This document shows, in pieces, positions 40,129-55,100 of a DNA stretch of 64,000 nt; position 1 is the first letter of the stretch; each line of letters opens with the position of its first letter. The DNA is from Onthophagus taurus (lineage: Eukaryota; Arthropoda; Insecta; Coleoptera; Scarabaeidae). The stretch covers positions 9,803,501-9,867,500 of the forward strand of contig NC_091966.1 in NCBI RefSeq assembly GCF_036711975.1. Direction: 5' to 3'. The position numbers and the translations under genes are program-made. The notes under the pieces were generated by a model, which saw only the letters and a program-made list of their open reading frames with translations, had not been told where the DNA came from and did no database searches.

Positions 40129-43100
40129 CTACCTTCCGGAAAATATACTCATCGATTTACTACTCGTGCGTTTCCGTAACAATCTGGTGCATAAAGTCGT
40201 ATCTTGAAACGTTAATGGCCGTTCCAAAACTCTTTCGATAACTTGTATCCAACCGTCTCGTTCATCTTCGGTCATTGCCGATAAATTGTACGTACGTTCA
40301 GGTGTGGTTAAGGTAAATGCGAAACCGAGGTCTTTCACTCCTGCTTGAGCGCCGACTCGAATCGCGTATCCGTCCATGTTGTGTCCCAAAAATATTTCTC
40401 CTTTGGGGTTAGCGTCTAATGGCTCATCGTGGTACATCAATTTTCGATTTTCCAAACTAAACCAACGTTTTTTGAAACCATCCGTGTTTCTTGGTCCTGT
40501 TTTGTACAACCACCCTTCTTTGGCAAAGTCTTGCGTTAAAAAATCAACCAGCTCATCTTCGCTGGCCGATGGGAATGCTACTTGAAGACGATGTAACTTT
40601 ACGCATCGAATCGCCATGTACCAATTCGTAATAGTAATGGGGTCCTCGTGATAAACGTAAATATGTCGCGTTGAACCGTCCTTTAAAAAGGTTATTTGTA
40701 AACATGTCGGGATACCAACCTTTTCCGGAGCAAAGATTACGTTTAAATCGGAAACCTGTAATATCGCTTTTGGATCTTTGTTTTCTTTGACGAAATATTT
40801 TAAAGTGTTATCTGATTCGGATAACACGAATTTACGTTGGTAGAAATTGCTGTCTTCTTTTCCACGTTTTTTTAAAAATCCTTCCATGTAACCGCTTACG
40901 TATGCTTGACGTTCTGGATGACAGAATTCTTCTCTTTGGTATTTTGCTCTTATCCATTGTTCTATCAAAACTCTAAAGAATAATACAATTAAAAAGTGAT
41001 CACAATTTACTAAATACAATGTGACTGTAAAAAACGGACGTTCATGAATTATTTACTAATTTTTCGCACTTATAAGGGCTTAATAGGCTCATACCAATAT
41101 GAATCTGTTGTACCTAAAAATAACCAGTTTGATCTCAAATATAACTAAATTATTGTTGCGCATAATTGTAAAGTAGTTCGTATTTTTAAATAGGACGCTT
41201 GGTTTCGTTTTGCGCACCTCGCGTGCTGTTTCTAACATCAGTGTGTACAAGTCCCTGTTTTTGATCTTTGTATTGTCCAAATTGGAGTATGGTTCTGTAA
41301 TTTGGCCATCACAATATGTGTGTCATAGACTTATATTGGAAAGAATTCAGAGGAGATTTCTCAAATATTTGTCTCTACGCTTGGACGGATCATACCCGGA
41401 TCGTGGAATGGATTACGCATCCCTGCTTCAACGTCACAACTTTAACTGAAATATTTTTGCAACATCTTTGGATATTAAAATTCAAATCCTTGATCGCCTT
41501 GCAACTGGACAAGGAGCAACTGCTGATGGTAAGAGGATTGTTTAAAAAAAATAAAGTTGTTATTTGGAAGTGGGTATGTTCTGGATCAAAGATAAGCACA
41601 AAAATCAGTTCATCTCACGTAGAAAAAATTTAATTTTTCTGTAAGTACTGGTTCCAACATCAAAATTAAAGCCGAATCTGTATCTCCAGATGAATTGTAA
41701 AAATTTGCAAAAATTATTGAAGTTGCTCAGGAGATACACCCTTGGTATTTGTGTATGATCAAGCGTTTCGTATCTGATCAAATTTGTAATGTAGTCTCTT
41801 TTGGGAAAGAATGCCAAATAGAATTTGCGTAGCAAAATCACAAAAAAAGCTGTTTTATATGTTATTTATGTTGCTCCAACACATCAGGAGATCGGTTCTT
41901 GAAATCTTTGCCAATAATATATGAATGTTAAAGGTCTCGAAGTTACAGTTTTTTTGATTCTGGATAATACGCCTGAACATCCGGTCTTAGAACATCCATG
42001 TGTATAATTTTGTGTTCTATCACTTAATGCTACGTCCTTGATCGTAAAACGATCATTTGAATACGGTGTAAACAAAATGGATTGAGTTAATCAAGTAGGA
42101 TAAGCATTAAATGATTTAAAGTCATCAACTTTGAATGCATGTTGAATGCCAGAATGTGTCAAAAATATATAATAACAGTGGCACATACAATTGGAGGAGA
42201 AAGGTTTCATGATTTATCGTTTGTAGATATCGAGGAATTGTTATTTGAGAAATCCTTAAGTGAAGATATAGGTTATCCTTCAAACTCCTGATCCCAAAGA
42301 GCATAGTGACAATGACGAAGAGGATCTTGTTCTAACTACAGAATTAATTCAAGAAGGTCTTTAATTGGCCAGTAAATTAGATAATTATTTTGGTAAACAT
42401 GACCCTAATGAAGAACGAGCGGGAAACTTTCAACGTGAGCTGAAGTCATTAATGGCACCTTACAGTGAATTATATAAAGGCCTAGCCAAACCGAGAACGA
42501 AACAGTTAATTTTTAATCTTCCTTAGGGCGTGTTTCTACAACGACAAAATATCAATTAAAAAACAATTATTAAAAAATTAATTTTTTTAAACATACCTAA
42601 GTTCTTGAAACTGGCAAAACGTCGTATTTCGATTAAAAATTTAATCGGAATATTGGCATGTTAAAATAGTTGTTTTGATTGTCCAAGATCTTACTCCTGA
42701 AACAGTTAGTAACTGAATTTCCTAAAAACATTGAAATAGTATCAGCACCGCAGAAGAACAACGTTAATTTTATTCCAAGGTCATAGAAAAATATGATTAC
42801 TAAGATGTTTATAGTGATAATTGTGACAAACTTTTATATTTTTTTATTTGTAATTATTTTGTAAACCGATAGCAGAAACAAAGAAGACTAGAACAGAGGA
42901 TGAGGGTGATGGAGATGAAAGTCTTGAGATTGAATGTGACACTGCGAGATAGGCAGACCAACACCTGTATCAGAGAAAGATGTAACATACAGGATGTAGT
43001 AAAAAATGGACACAAGTAAGAAAGAAAAGGTGGAAAGAATGGATGAGAGTAGATTGGCCAAAGCACGACCGCCCAAGAGATGGGTACAAAGCTGCTTCTC

Positions 43101-46100
43101 CTCGTCTGCGCAGTAAAGTCTAAACATAAGGCTTGTTTGTCAAGCCTTATATTTGAAGCATCCCTAGTCGAAAGTAGAAGAAAAAGATTTTGTAAACCTT
43201 TTGTTTTAATGAGTTAATTATTTTTATTATTAATTATTTTATGCAATCGTAGGCTCGGAACCGATCTTTCATTTTTTACACGAATCTTCGAAAACGTATT
43301 TATCGTGTAAAAACAGAAAGATCATTTGTATAATTTATTATATTTCTATCAGAAAAATATTTGTTCTTGAATATCGAGCTCTGATATGCCATTTAATTGT
43401 TTTATGTCTTTTACTATCATTTATACGTTTATACCATAAATGACGTCATGACAAACTTGTAATTTTTAATATTTTTAACTTTGCGGTTAAGTAAAAAACC
43501 ATTAAAACCGTTTTCAAGATGACGTCAATTTGTAAGATTCTGATTTCGCAAAATTATGTGGGATACAGTAAACGATATCTCGACAATTATTCAACGAAAA
43601 AGATTGTGGTAAAGTTGATTAGAATCTTTCCATATAATTACTATAAAACGATAACAACATTATTTTACACAAGAAAAGCTAAACAAGTCAATTTTGTTTG
43701 ATAAAGAGCTTACCTTTTCTTTAGGGTTTTAATTAGTTTTAACTTTAGGAATCTTTTTAATTAGCACAAAACCACATTACTCATTTTTTATTTGAAAAAT
43801 AACTTTCCTATTTTATTTCTCCTATTTCAAAACTATCATGTAAATAATGATGTAATGTATTGTAATCATGAAAAAACTAAGTTCAATAATTACGACAGTC
43901 TCGTCATCGTTAAAGTAATCTCTTAAGACAATTTCGTCTTCTTAAAAGAAGCCTATGTAAAATGTGTGCCATTTTCTGCACTTTATTTTTCTAATTGTGA
44001 ATGTTGGTACCGAGTAATTTCATCAGATTTCTCATCTTCTCTGTTGGAACCATCTAAATCGGCTTCCGAATTTCCCCGAATTTGGTTCCTAATGTCCGTT
44101 TGTACCATATAATAAGAAATAAGTAAACCAATACAGTTAATAATAACTTAAGTTTCGCGTACAATACACCAACTTTTCATATACAAAGCTTAACTAACAA
44201 TAAGTAAAATTTAAGCATTAGAATTTTTACAGCAACAACAAATTTTAGTAATTTATTATAATTTTTCATATTGTAAAGATGTTAAAATAAAATATTTCAT
44301 AAATTACTGTAGTTATTATGAACTGATTGCTTAACTTGTTTATAGCAATGGTTAAAAACCATCCATATTCATTGTTGTTTATTTAAATTTGAGAACACCT
44401 TATCCAATTTTAAGAGCTTACATTTAAGCAGTCTTATCGTTTTTAAGAACTACTTGTTGACAGTACAACACTTAACATTTAAAATTGTCTTTGACATCTG
44501 GTAGAGCGTCATGTTTGTGAAAAACAAAAATATGTATAACAGAAATCTCTTAAAGTAAAACAAATGTAATCTGTAAAAAATCATGAAAATCCCCTATTTA
44601 CCACTGCACCTTTTTATTTTGGTACTGTATAATTTGTTTTTAAGATTAAAAGTAAATAAATTAGATAAGCAAAAGTTAATATGCCTTAGCATAAGACGAT
44701 AAAATATTGCCGGAATTTTTATTGCATTATTATGCACTTTCAAGAAAAGCTGTTGAAAGGCTTAATAATAACGTTCTCATAATCAACAATATTCCAGAGT
44801 TGTAATATTATGATTTATATCTTTGGATTCTATTGTTTAGTCTGCGACGTAAATCAGTTTTATTTAATATCAACGTAAATTAAATAAAGTAAAGTAATTT
44901 TCAACAAAATAATATAATTTATTTCGAAATATAATAAAAACTCAACGCAAATATTTGTTTATGTATCAGAGCGGCGAAGTCATACGTTTTTTAAACGAAC
45001 GTGTTAGTTAAAACGTGTCCATACATTTTTTGTAAAATGATATTTGTATAGTTTTATATCACTTCTCGTTAATTGCATAAAACAAACTAGTTTATTGTGT
45101 TTCATTTAACGATACGCGATCACAAACGCTATCATAATAGAGTTCAAAAACGTGTTTTTGTTCTATTATAGTGCCATAACATAACTATATAAGTGTCACA
45201 GAATGATTATTCAATAAACACTATCCAAACATGTTTCGAATCACAGTAACCTTTCAAAAGCAACAATCATTTTCGTAGTTGTCATTCGAAATATATGCCC
45301 ATTTTTTTAATTAGAAAATTAGTGGTTTGATTGAAAATGTATCATTTTACAAATATGTATTGAATTAGCAAACACACCTTGCCTATGGAGTAGATTACGG
45401 TAATTCTAACGAAGCAAGGAGAGCGTCACATTCCCTGTCATACAACATTTTCAAGATTGGATCAACGTATTCGAGTTATTGGTGAATTCCAAGTACGAAA
45501 AGGATTTCGTACTGTGCGAAATGGTGACTTTGAGGACCAAATTCTGCAACAATTTGAAAATAACCCAAAAACAAGAACTCGTACCATTACCCCGGCGATG
45601 TGTAAAAGTCACACATCTGTATGGAGTGTATTGAAGAAAGGCTATCCGTTTCACATTCAAAAAGTGTAAACGTTCTGATTATTCCAAGACTTCAATTTGA
45701 TGAATGTTACTTGAATAAAATTAACGACGAAGCAACATTTCCTAGTGATGTATTATGGACAGATGAGGCATATTTTACAAGAAATGACTATTTTAATACA
45801 CACAATAGTCACATTTGGAGAGAAGAAAATCGTTGTGCCGTTCACAGGTCATATCATGAATGGAAGTTTTCTGTTAACACTTGGGCTGACCATTATGTAG
45901 TTACATGGTCATATGTATAGCATTTTTCTGAAATATTCTACACCACCAGAATTGCTTGAAAATATATCACTTAATATTCGAAGTAAATATTGTTTTCCAG
46001 CATGATGGTGCACACTTTGGATTAAATTGCCGAAATTATCTAAATGTACAATTTCTAAACAGATGGATCGGAAGAGGGGGACCGATTTCTTGGCTGCACG

Positions 46101-49100
46101 GATTTTTGTATTTTCGCACAATTTTTATAAAGTTTAGTGCGGTATTATTTATAATAAAATGTTCCTTAACTTAGCTCTTTCCTGTAATAAATTGAGATTG
46201 TATAACTTAAATTGAGATTGTTTTTAAAGATTTCTAATGTACTCTTTCATTAGGAATATTTATTCTGTGACACCCTGTAGATAAAAATCAAACATTAAAT
46301 TTCTACAGTAGTAAAATTCAGTTCACCTGCAAACATTTTAAAATTGTAAACATTTTTTGCTAAATTAAAAATGTAAACCTCGGACTTAATGTTTTAATAA
46401 ATATTGACAAGACAAAAGTGACAAAGACATCAATAAGTCGAAACAAGATAATTTTAGTGTATCTCGTCAATGTTTTACTTAGTAAGAGAACAAATATTAT
46501 CATAAGCATTTGGTAAATGAAACCGATAAAGAGTTAAAATGAGATAATAACCAACAAATTGTTAACAGTTTTTAAGAATAACAACAATATATAAGATTTA
46601 AATATTACCCTATAACACTCTGTCGGAATGTGTTTGGCCTACAACTGCAATAGAAGGTAGTTTAATTCTTTATCAAAGTGACCTTGCGATCATTTCAAAA
46701 ATATTTTAGTTTCTTGTTGATATACATACGCCACGACATTGTAATTCGCATGCATATCGCAGCCGGCATGCAACTCTGGCGGTAAAGATGACTCACAAAT
46801 CGCGTGCGGTATATAACGTAGTGCAATTCATTTTGTGGTACCGCAATTAAGGTATTGAGCGATTTATGATAATGGTTAATTAATAAATTTTCACTGTCAT
46901 CTTTGTGCGTTTGATAAAAATGGGAGCAACAACATTACAATGGTTTTTATAATACAAAGTAGATCAATCATAATCAAAAACACATACAAATGCAATTTGA
47001 TTTTTCTAATTCAATGTAAATTTCGTTATCCAACTTAAAAACGTCCGTTTCTTACAAGTCACCTTTCAGATTAAAATTATACTTACTGAGGATCACTTTC
47101 TCCTGGTTTTCTATAACACGGCGGTACTCTTTCTTCGTACTTCATTTTTGCGTTATAATTTCCAACTTCCCTCATTCTTTTCACTTGGCTATCTTCCCAT
47201 CGATCTAGTTTTAAATGTTTTACTTTACTTATATGAACACCCATACTCCTGTGCACGCCTGAACATCTCTTGCAAATAAAAATTCCAATGTTGTATGATG
47301 CCCATTCTGGATCTGTAGTAAATATAAAAAATAAAATTAAAAAAACAATAAAATATTTAAAACATGTTTAAATTGGTATGTTTTCTCGCTGTAGTTGTTG
47401 CCGACTACCTGCGGAATTCGATACCACAATTCTATGTCAATAACAATGACATTTGAAAAAACAATTAACCATGTCTAAAATTAAATAATTATTTAAAGTA
47501 TTTAGCATATTTCTATTCCATATAAAACAATATACAAACATTGTTCATATTTGTGCGCACGTTTGATACGTTTCTATTTTTATAACCGATATGGGTTTAT
47601 GGAAAATGCATCAAATATTACAACCGTCTTAACGATTTTTACGATCAACATTGAATATTTCTTTTTGAATTTGGTATGTTAACAAATAACATATGCATTG
47701 AAATATGCTTCATTTTATATTTCAAGTAGATATTAATAAAACCTACAGCTAAACGAATTTGCCTTACAAGGAAAGGTTTCTTACAGTTAATGTGGTACTG
47801 GCCTTTACTCGAAAACCTATGGCTTGGATATTCAAACACATTCATAAAAGTTCCTCGGATGAAAAGCTACAACATCAAAACTATCCTGAAGACTGAGAGA
47901 GTTGGTGTACGTGGCGTAAAGAAAAATCTTTTAGCACATTTAACAGTTTCGTCATCAAATCCACCACACTGAATTTACACATATTAGAGAAAATTACGTC
48001 CATTTGGCAAGACTTATCTCGTAATGAGTTTCTTAAACGTTGCTTGAATGCAGAATTACAAAATAATAATGAGTGGTTAAATTCGCTAAGTTGGAATTTC
48101 ACTCCGAAACATTGTAACACAATAACACTTAAGGTGTAACTTTTTTGGCTGTTATAATCTTTAATAATGGATTTATACTAATTTTAGAGATTATGGATGT
48201 GACGAGAGTAAAAATTGACCAACAGGTGGAATTGCAAACGCACAGACCCAATGAGATTTGCGTTAGCCGAGCAGAAGTACGCTCGCCCGATTTCGCAAGA
48301 AACACACATCACAGAGACGACAGCCAATTTCATTATGAGGTGATGAAATGTTTTTGTTTTTCCTGAAAAGTCAAGTAATGTCGTTTATGCCGTTTCAGCT
48401 AGGTAGTATGGATATGTGCTGTAAATAACTTTAAACATTTTTGGTTAATTAAAACATTAAAGGCGCATAAAATTATGTAAAAAGATGCTTGAATTATGAC
48501 AGTTTCACATTGTTGATTTCCAAAACTATTGTGGCCTTTAGCGGTCAGATCCTTAGTTAATTTTTGCTGTACAATCTCTTCATTGTGTCATTACGTCCTG
48601 ACGTCCTATGGGTTGAATCAGGGCCCATTCTCAGCTGACAACGTTTTACCGTTTCACTACTTTTTGAGGGAAACCTTGCCGTCCATATATTTTTGTATAT
48701 GTGGAACAATTACATTAGTATATACACAACGGTGGATATAATATTTTTAAGTCTTTGAAAGTAAGCAACTTTAACTTTTATGCTTAACCGATCTTGTCTA
48801 ATTTTATAGGCAGAAGCACATGTTTCGTTTGCAAAGGCTAATATAGAAGTAAGTAACCATTGCACGCCAATAGAAGCTGGTCTCATCTGCATTATATGTT
48901 TTGGCAGGTACCAAACCCCTTTCTTTAACCACGTTTGGTAACGTGTCACAGAAAATTGTAGCTTCAACTTCGTCAGTACTAAGCTGTTCTCATTGAATTT
49001 ATAATTCTCTAATCGTGCTTTTCTTTAAAATATCGTTGCAATCTCTATGTCTCACTTCGTGTTTTAGAATTTTTTCCACTTTCATCCTTGCCACACGTCC

Positions 49101-52100
49101 TGCTCATTGCAATTTCTAGAGCTTGATGAAATAACTCTGAGAATATTAGCACAGTAGCGTGTTCCAGTACCAGATTAAACAACATGTCAGCTCATTCCCT
49201 TATTTTACTCTTTGAAAAATAATAAAAGTCCAAAATATTTTATATCCATTACTCAAGAGAAATATTCCACAGCAATTCATTCACGATAGTTTTTCACCCT
49301 CCTTGTAAATAAGGCTATTATATAGACTTATTCAACACTGCTGGTATTACTTCTTTGTCCCATATCTTTTGGAGTAGGTTGTGAATCCCAGACGCCTTTT
49401 TGAATCTTAGTGCCTTAATGGCATACCTTATTTCCCCAATATTTAGCGGTGTAATGTTTATTGTAGGTTTCTTCTTTTTATTCCTGCCAATAAGGCGCAC
49501 GGGGAACGTTCCAACATACTATTTTTCGAATGGATAGTCAGGAGCCATTTCTTGTTAGTTCAAGTCTCTCTTATCTTTCGATGTCTATAAAACAAGATAA
49601 TAAAAGAATGTTTGAATACCATGTTAGTCTTGGTTGAATCACAAGTTTTTTGTGATCTTGATTTATCTATTGTATACGACATAATTTGAAAGAAAAGTAA
49701 TTGCCACATTCTAAATAATAATTTTGTCTCACTCAAAAGTACCCGAAAGATAAAGACATGAAATTTTGGAACTTTCTATAGGTGGGAAAATCCGTATAGA
49801 TTAATGATGTTCCTTATCAGGAGAAATAAAGTTACCCGAATACTGGGGGTTAAGTGGTCTGATAGGCCGAAAGTCTTTCTAATGTTAATTATAACCGCAA
49901 TACAAACAGAAATTGTGTCATTAATAAAGATATTTCAAAAGATACAACAATGAAGTGAATTTTTTGAAAATTTTCGCCAAATTAACTATTTTAACTTTAT
50001 ACCACATCGTAATATAGAAGTTAAACGCCATGAAAAAATCTATCAACCAACGAATTTTGGTCAACAAATTCATAAGTAGTGCACGTGTAAAACCAAAAAT
50101 ATGGTGAAAATATTTCCCTTGAAATATCTCATGCACGTGTCAAAGCATAACAGAGTTGAAAACTTTATACACGCACTGTATAAATAAGCGAAGTTTTAAC
50201 ATTTTAACAGTTAAATATAATATCTGGTCGTTAGACTCATTAGGCAGATACGACAGGAAGTTACATTAAAATGGCGGGACCGGATGTTGTCGGATGCGAC
50301 TTTCGTTTCGTTCTCATTTCTTTTTAAATTTACTTCCTCCTCAAAACTGAATCGTCAATAACTTCCGAACAATAAAACGAATCGATTAATTTCTAAGAAT
50401 TAACATCAACTGTTTCAAAAATCTTAATCGTACAAAAACAATGTACACAATATCTATGCTTCTAATCGTGTTGAACAGTAAAAAAGTTGCAATGTTGCCA
50501 AAACATAATCCCCACTGCAAAACAGCGTCCTTACAGATTACTCATCGTGAGGACTTGTTTTTCAATATTTATTTTCGTCCGGTTCGCGTGTCAATGGCAT
50601 TCATTCATCTGAACATTTCCCGAGTAATTTACGTTGAATAGAAGTGGAATCAATAAAGAAATTTGAATAGTATTGTAATTGTGTTGATAGCAAAATTTTA
50701 CAATATATCTTCGATTGTTGGCATTTATCATAGTAGACACGCGCCGCACGCGAAATTGTTTTTCTACAGCCTATCGCGTAACGTAATGATCATTAATTAG
50801 TGCCGTCCGCCGCCGTTACACGGCCTTCTATACACGCCGCGTGCGAGACGCGAAACGATCACGACGGCGTATTTATTTCGGTTTGGCGCCCGAGGTCGTC
50901 GACTACGTATCGTTTTCAAAACAACAAATAATACTATCCTAGCGCCACCATATTATGTTACTACTTTTGTAATACCATCGTTTTTAATTTCTTGGTGTCG
51001 GTTATTTGAACTTTATGACTTACGAAACCAGACTTCCATTTGAGCTCCTTCTGGAGAATTTAATGATTTTTTTATAGGTGTCATTGACTTCTCTAAACAA
51101 TCATAATCTTAAAATTTTAACCTTTTGGAGACTGATTTATTAAGTCTTATCTTAGATGTGTTTCGATAGTCTCCCAAAGGTTAAATGAAGTTGGAAAGAT
51201 TCTGATGATTTCGAATGATATTTTTGATAACCACAATGTAATGCATCACTGAAAAACAAATACACGAAGGGAAAAATACTGGCCTAAAAAATATGTACGT
51301 AACAAATAATCGATCAATACCCCATCATCAATATTACAAACATGTTTGCGTCTTGAGGAATAATATACAGCAATAATTGATTAGATTACATATTATTGGA
51401 TTGCTTTAGCAAAGCCGGTTTGTTTGCACAATGAGTATTTACTTTTTATTGCCCGAACAAAGTGTGAAATTTTACAAAGGGTCCGCGCGACCGAGTCTTT
51501 GTTATTGCGTATAATAAAACAATTATTTAAATTATCGTATTTATTTTACCAAATAAAAGAACAACATTATTTTATTTTGTATTTTTGGAATTTTGTTCTA
51601 TTGGGAAAAATTATACTTAATTCAACCACAAGATTAAATTAAAAACAATGTATTTATGGTATGATTGCATGACTTAACATTTCATTAAATATGGCTCAAT
51701 CATAATAAAAAATATTTCAAACTGTATAAACACTTTAAGGACAACCGTCTTATGAAAGAATGCATAAAGTTTATTCAGATTTCAAATTAGACATTTTCCA
51801 ATTAGTCCAGAAGCTTAAGCTTTGGTGGTTCTATTATAACTTATAGATGCTCATCTCACTTTCTACATTTTCTTTGCAAAAACCTTGAAGTAACTAAAGT
51901 TAAAGAGCATGTGATTCAAATTGTGAAATATTTTAAAAACAATCACCTGGTTAGATCTAAGTCTACGGCTTGTATATACTGATGGAAAAGTTTTAAACGA
52001 TGCGAGGTGGAGCAGTATGGTGGATTGTCTACAAATACATGTAAGTCTATAGGAAAAACTGTCAAAAGTATGTGAAGAAAATAAAAAGGAAATTGATCCT

Positions 52101-55100
52101 ACAATATATACCAAATAATACACCAATATATCCAAAGGATCTGCAGAAGATTACTTAAATATGTTAAAGCCAATATTCCGGGAACTTGACAAATTGCAAA
52201 AAAGATGCAATGATGCTGTAGAAGTGTGGAAGAAATTAGGAAGATCATTTGCCGAAAAATTGGAATTATCACTGTCTCAAATATAAGGTTATCAGAAATT
52301 TTACAAACAAGGACTTAAGTCTTACCATTTAATTGTATTTATTTTAGATGTAACTAAAACAAAATATAAATTAACGATGGAAGAATAAGACGAAGCTATG
52401 AACACACTTAGGGATACGTACGCTAATACTGGATTACTACCAATAATAGTTAAGCTAGAGGCGAAAAAGGAACCATTTTCTGCAAGGAAGTTGCATCAGG
52501 AAATCTTTCTGATATTGAGAAACTTCTTTCAACTTTAAAACAATTTTTATGTATTGTTTGTTCTTCAGCTTCAATAGAGATGGGTGTTCACAACATTTGG
52601 GCTCGTCCAGAAGCCCAGATGTGATAGCTCGACGGGAGCAGAGTGCAGAATTTTATATTTCTTGTACTACGCGTAAAGTTGTAGTTTACAGAATGATTAA
52701 CTCGCAAATAGTTGAAGAGGGTGGTTCGAACGGCAGATATCTATTACTCTTTGAGATTAAACCACGTAAACAGTTTTTCAGAGATAATAATATTGTAAAT
52801 AATATTTAGCAGTAACAAAAAGAATGAACTGAGGAGATTAATAATATTTTACTTTGTAACGCAATTTGATTTTAACCCTTCATTTTTTTTATAACGTTTG
52901 ACGTAGCCTCTGATGATGGCCGAGTACGTAGTAAGACCAAAAGTAGTTTATAGATTTATTTTTCTATTATGTAAATTCAGTCAAAAAGTATTAAGTAAGT
53001 GTGAGGGGAGTTAGGTATAATATTTTTCTTTTAAAATTAAATTGATTTTTGCCTCTGATGATAGCAGTAGCCGAAATTAGTTAGACAACGAACATAGAAT
53101 AAAGACTGGTAAAATGGATTATAACTTCGATTAAAATTTACTTAATAACATTTAAGAGAAGATTGTCCCTAAATTAACCGTGTACATTGAAATCTTGGAT
53201 TTTGCTAAGTAAAATCGTGTAAAACGAAAAAAAAAACCCAAAATGTGCACGATTGAGTCATTTATTTAAGTAAAACAAAAGTAAGACATCTTAGAAAACT
53301 CAAAAGTGTACTTAGTTCATAAAACAACAAACATATGAGAGTAATATAAGTACATATGTAATTTATTTTACATTAGAAACAAAAAATTAAAAAACAAAAA
53401 GACCTTTTCTTTTTGATAGGCATGATGTCACTCTCATCACTTGAGCTTTCTTGGTGCGATTCTGGCTCAATGGTTGACGAATTAGGGAAGATCTCGGGTT
53501 GACAAGACTTTGTCATGAAATCCGTAATTAACTTCTTCAGTAATTAACTTCTTCGGCTTCTTCATATTTATTTAAGCATTTACGAAGGTCCCGTTGGAAT
53601 CGGAGAGCTCGATCACCATTTATGTCATATTGTATGAAATGATTTTTGCTGTGAACACAACTGGTTCAGATTGCTCTTCATCTGAATCATTGTCTTCATC
53701 ATGTTTGTTTGTTTCAGGAATCATATTAATTAAATCATCTTCATTCAATTCTTCATCAGCCATTATTTCTTTAATATCTGCTTCAGCTATATCTTCAAAA
53801 CCTTCTTCTCCTATGGTATGGGCTAACTCAGTAATCTGCGAATATTCATCATTTTCACTTTCAACAACATCCGGCCATACTGCTTTCCAGCAGACGTTGA
53901 TCGTTGAATATTTGATTTGAGTGTATAAAAGACCAACATGTTTACCACAATTTAAAATTTTAATTTTCTTCCAAGCAATCATCAGAGTAAGATATTCATC
54001 ATTTTCCATTTGTTCTAAGATAAACCTGAAAGTTTGCTTGATGTACAGTGCTTTAAAAGTTGAAATGATCCCTTGATCTAACGGCTGTAATAAGGAAGTT
54101 GTATTCTTCTGTAAAAAAAATAACCTTTACATTTTCGTGTTGTGAATCTGGAGGATGACCTGGAGTATTATCAATTAATAGAAGAGCCTTAAACGGCAAT
54201 CTCTTATTAATTAAATAACCTATGCTTTTTTATTAACTTTCCAATAGACGGGAAGATTTTTCTTGTTCTTTCTTGTATTTTTTTCCAGAATAATCCTGAC
54301 TTGTCAGCAGAAAACCTTATCAGAAGTGTAGGAGTGTGTTGCAACCGAATCACTTATACTGCTAGAGGTTTCAGCTGCTACACTTTTTTAGAGGGAGTCT
54401 TCATTTTTTCTTATCGTCCTTATTATGGCTTCATTCATTGAGTAAAATTTAGCAAAACTCTCTATTACGTAGACCGTCTAATATTTGAATTTTTATTTCT
54501 AAAGAAATAGCTTTTCTTTTTCATTTGATTTTTGTATAGGCGTATATGGAGCGGAATATACATTTTTACTAGTTTTTTGAAATTTGGTAATTTATAAATT
54601 GTGTAAAAGCGAAATCGTGTAAAACAAGTGCATGATTTTGAAAGAGAAAAAGTGGCGAAGCCACGAGTTTTTTAATAAACGAGTGCTTAAGTCTTTTTTT
54701 TTGCAATTTTTTGTAATTCGCGTTTTTATCCTTTTTTTTTAACAAAAATAAAATAAATTTTGACAATGTAGGGAAATAGGTATGTAGCAGTTGGTAACAC
54801 CGTAACACTTGAAAATAGAAATTTGAATTGACAATTAGAAATTGTCAAAATACAAAATGTATTCACCTGAAAAAAATGTTTCATGTACACCTCCCAAAAT
54901 AAGACAAATTGCTCAGAGTTCAATGTCCTCATCATTGTGGACCTTGTATTCGATGTTAAGAACGTGTTTAAACATCCATAGACAAAAATTGTCACATTCA
55001 CAACTAGAAAAATTAATGACCCAATGTCACCAACTTGAACTGGTTCCATAAAATGTTACTAAAATCTCATTACAGCACCCGTTTGAATACTGTAATAGCT

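Noticed and set aside
51118-51183. microRNA precursor
   Set aside because: Stem of only 16 bp and a loop of about 35 nt do not fit a canonical precursor.
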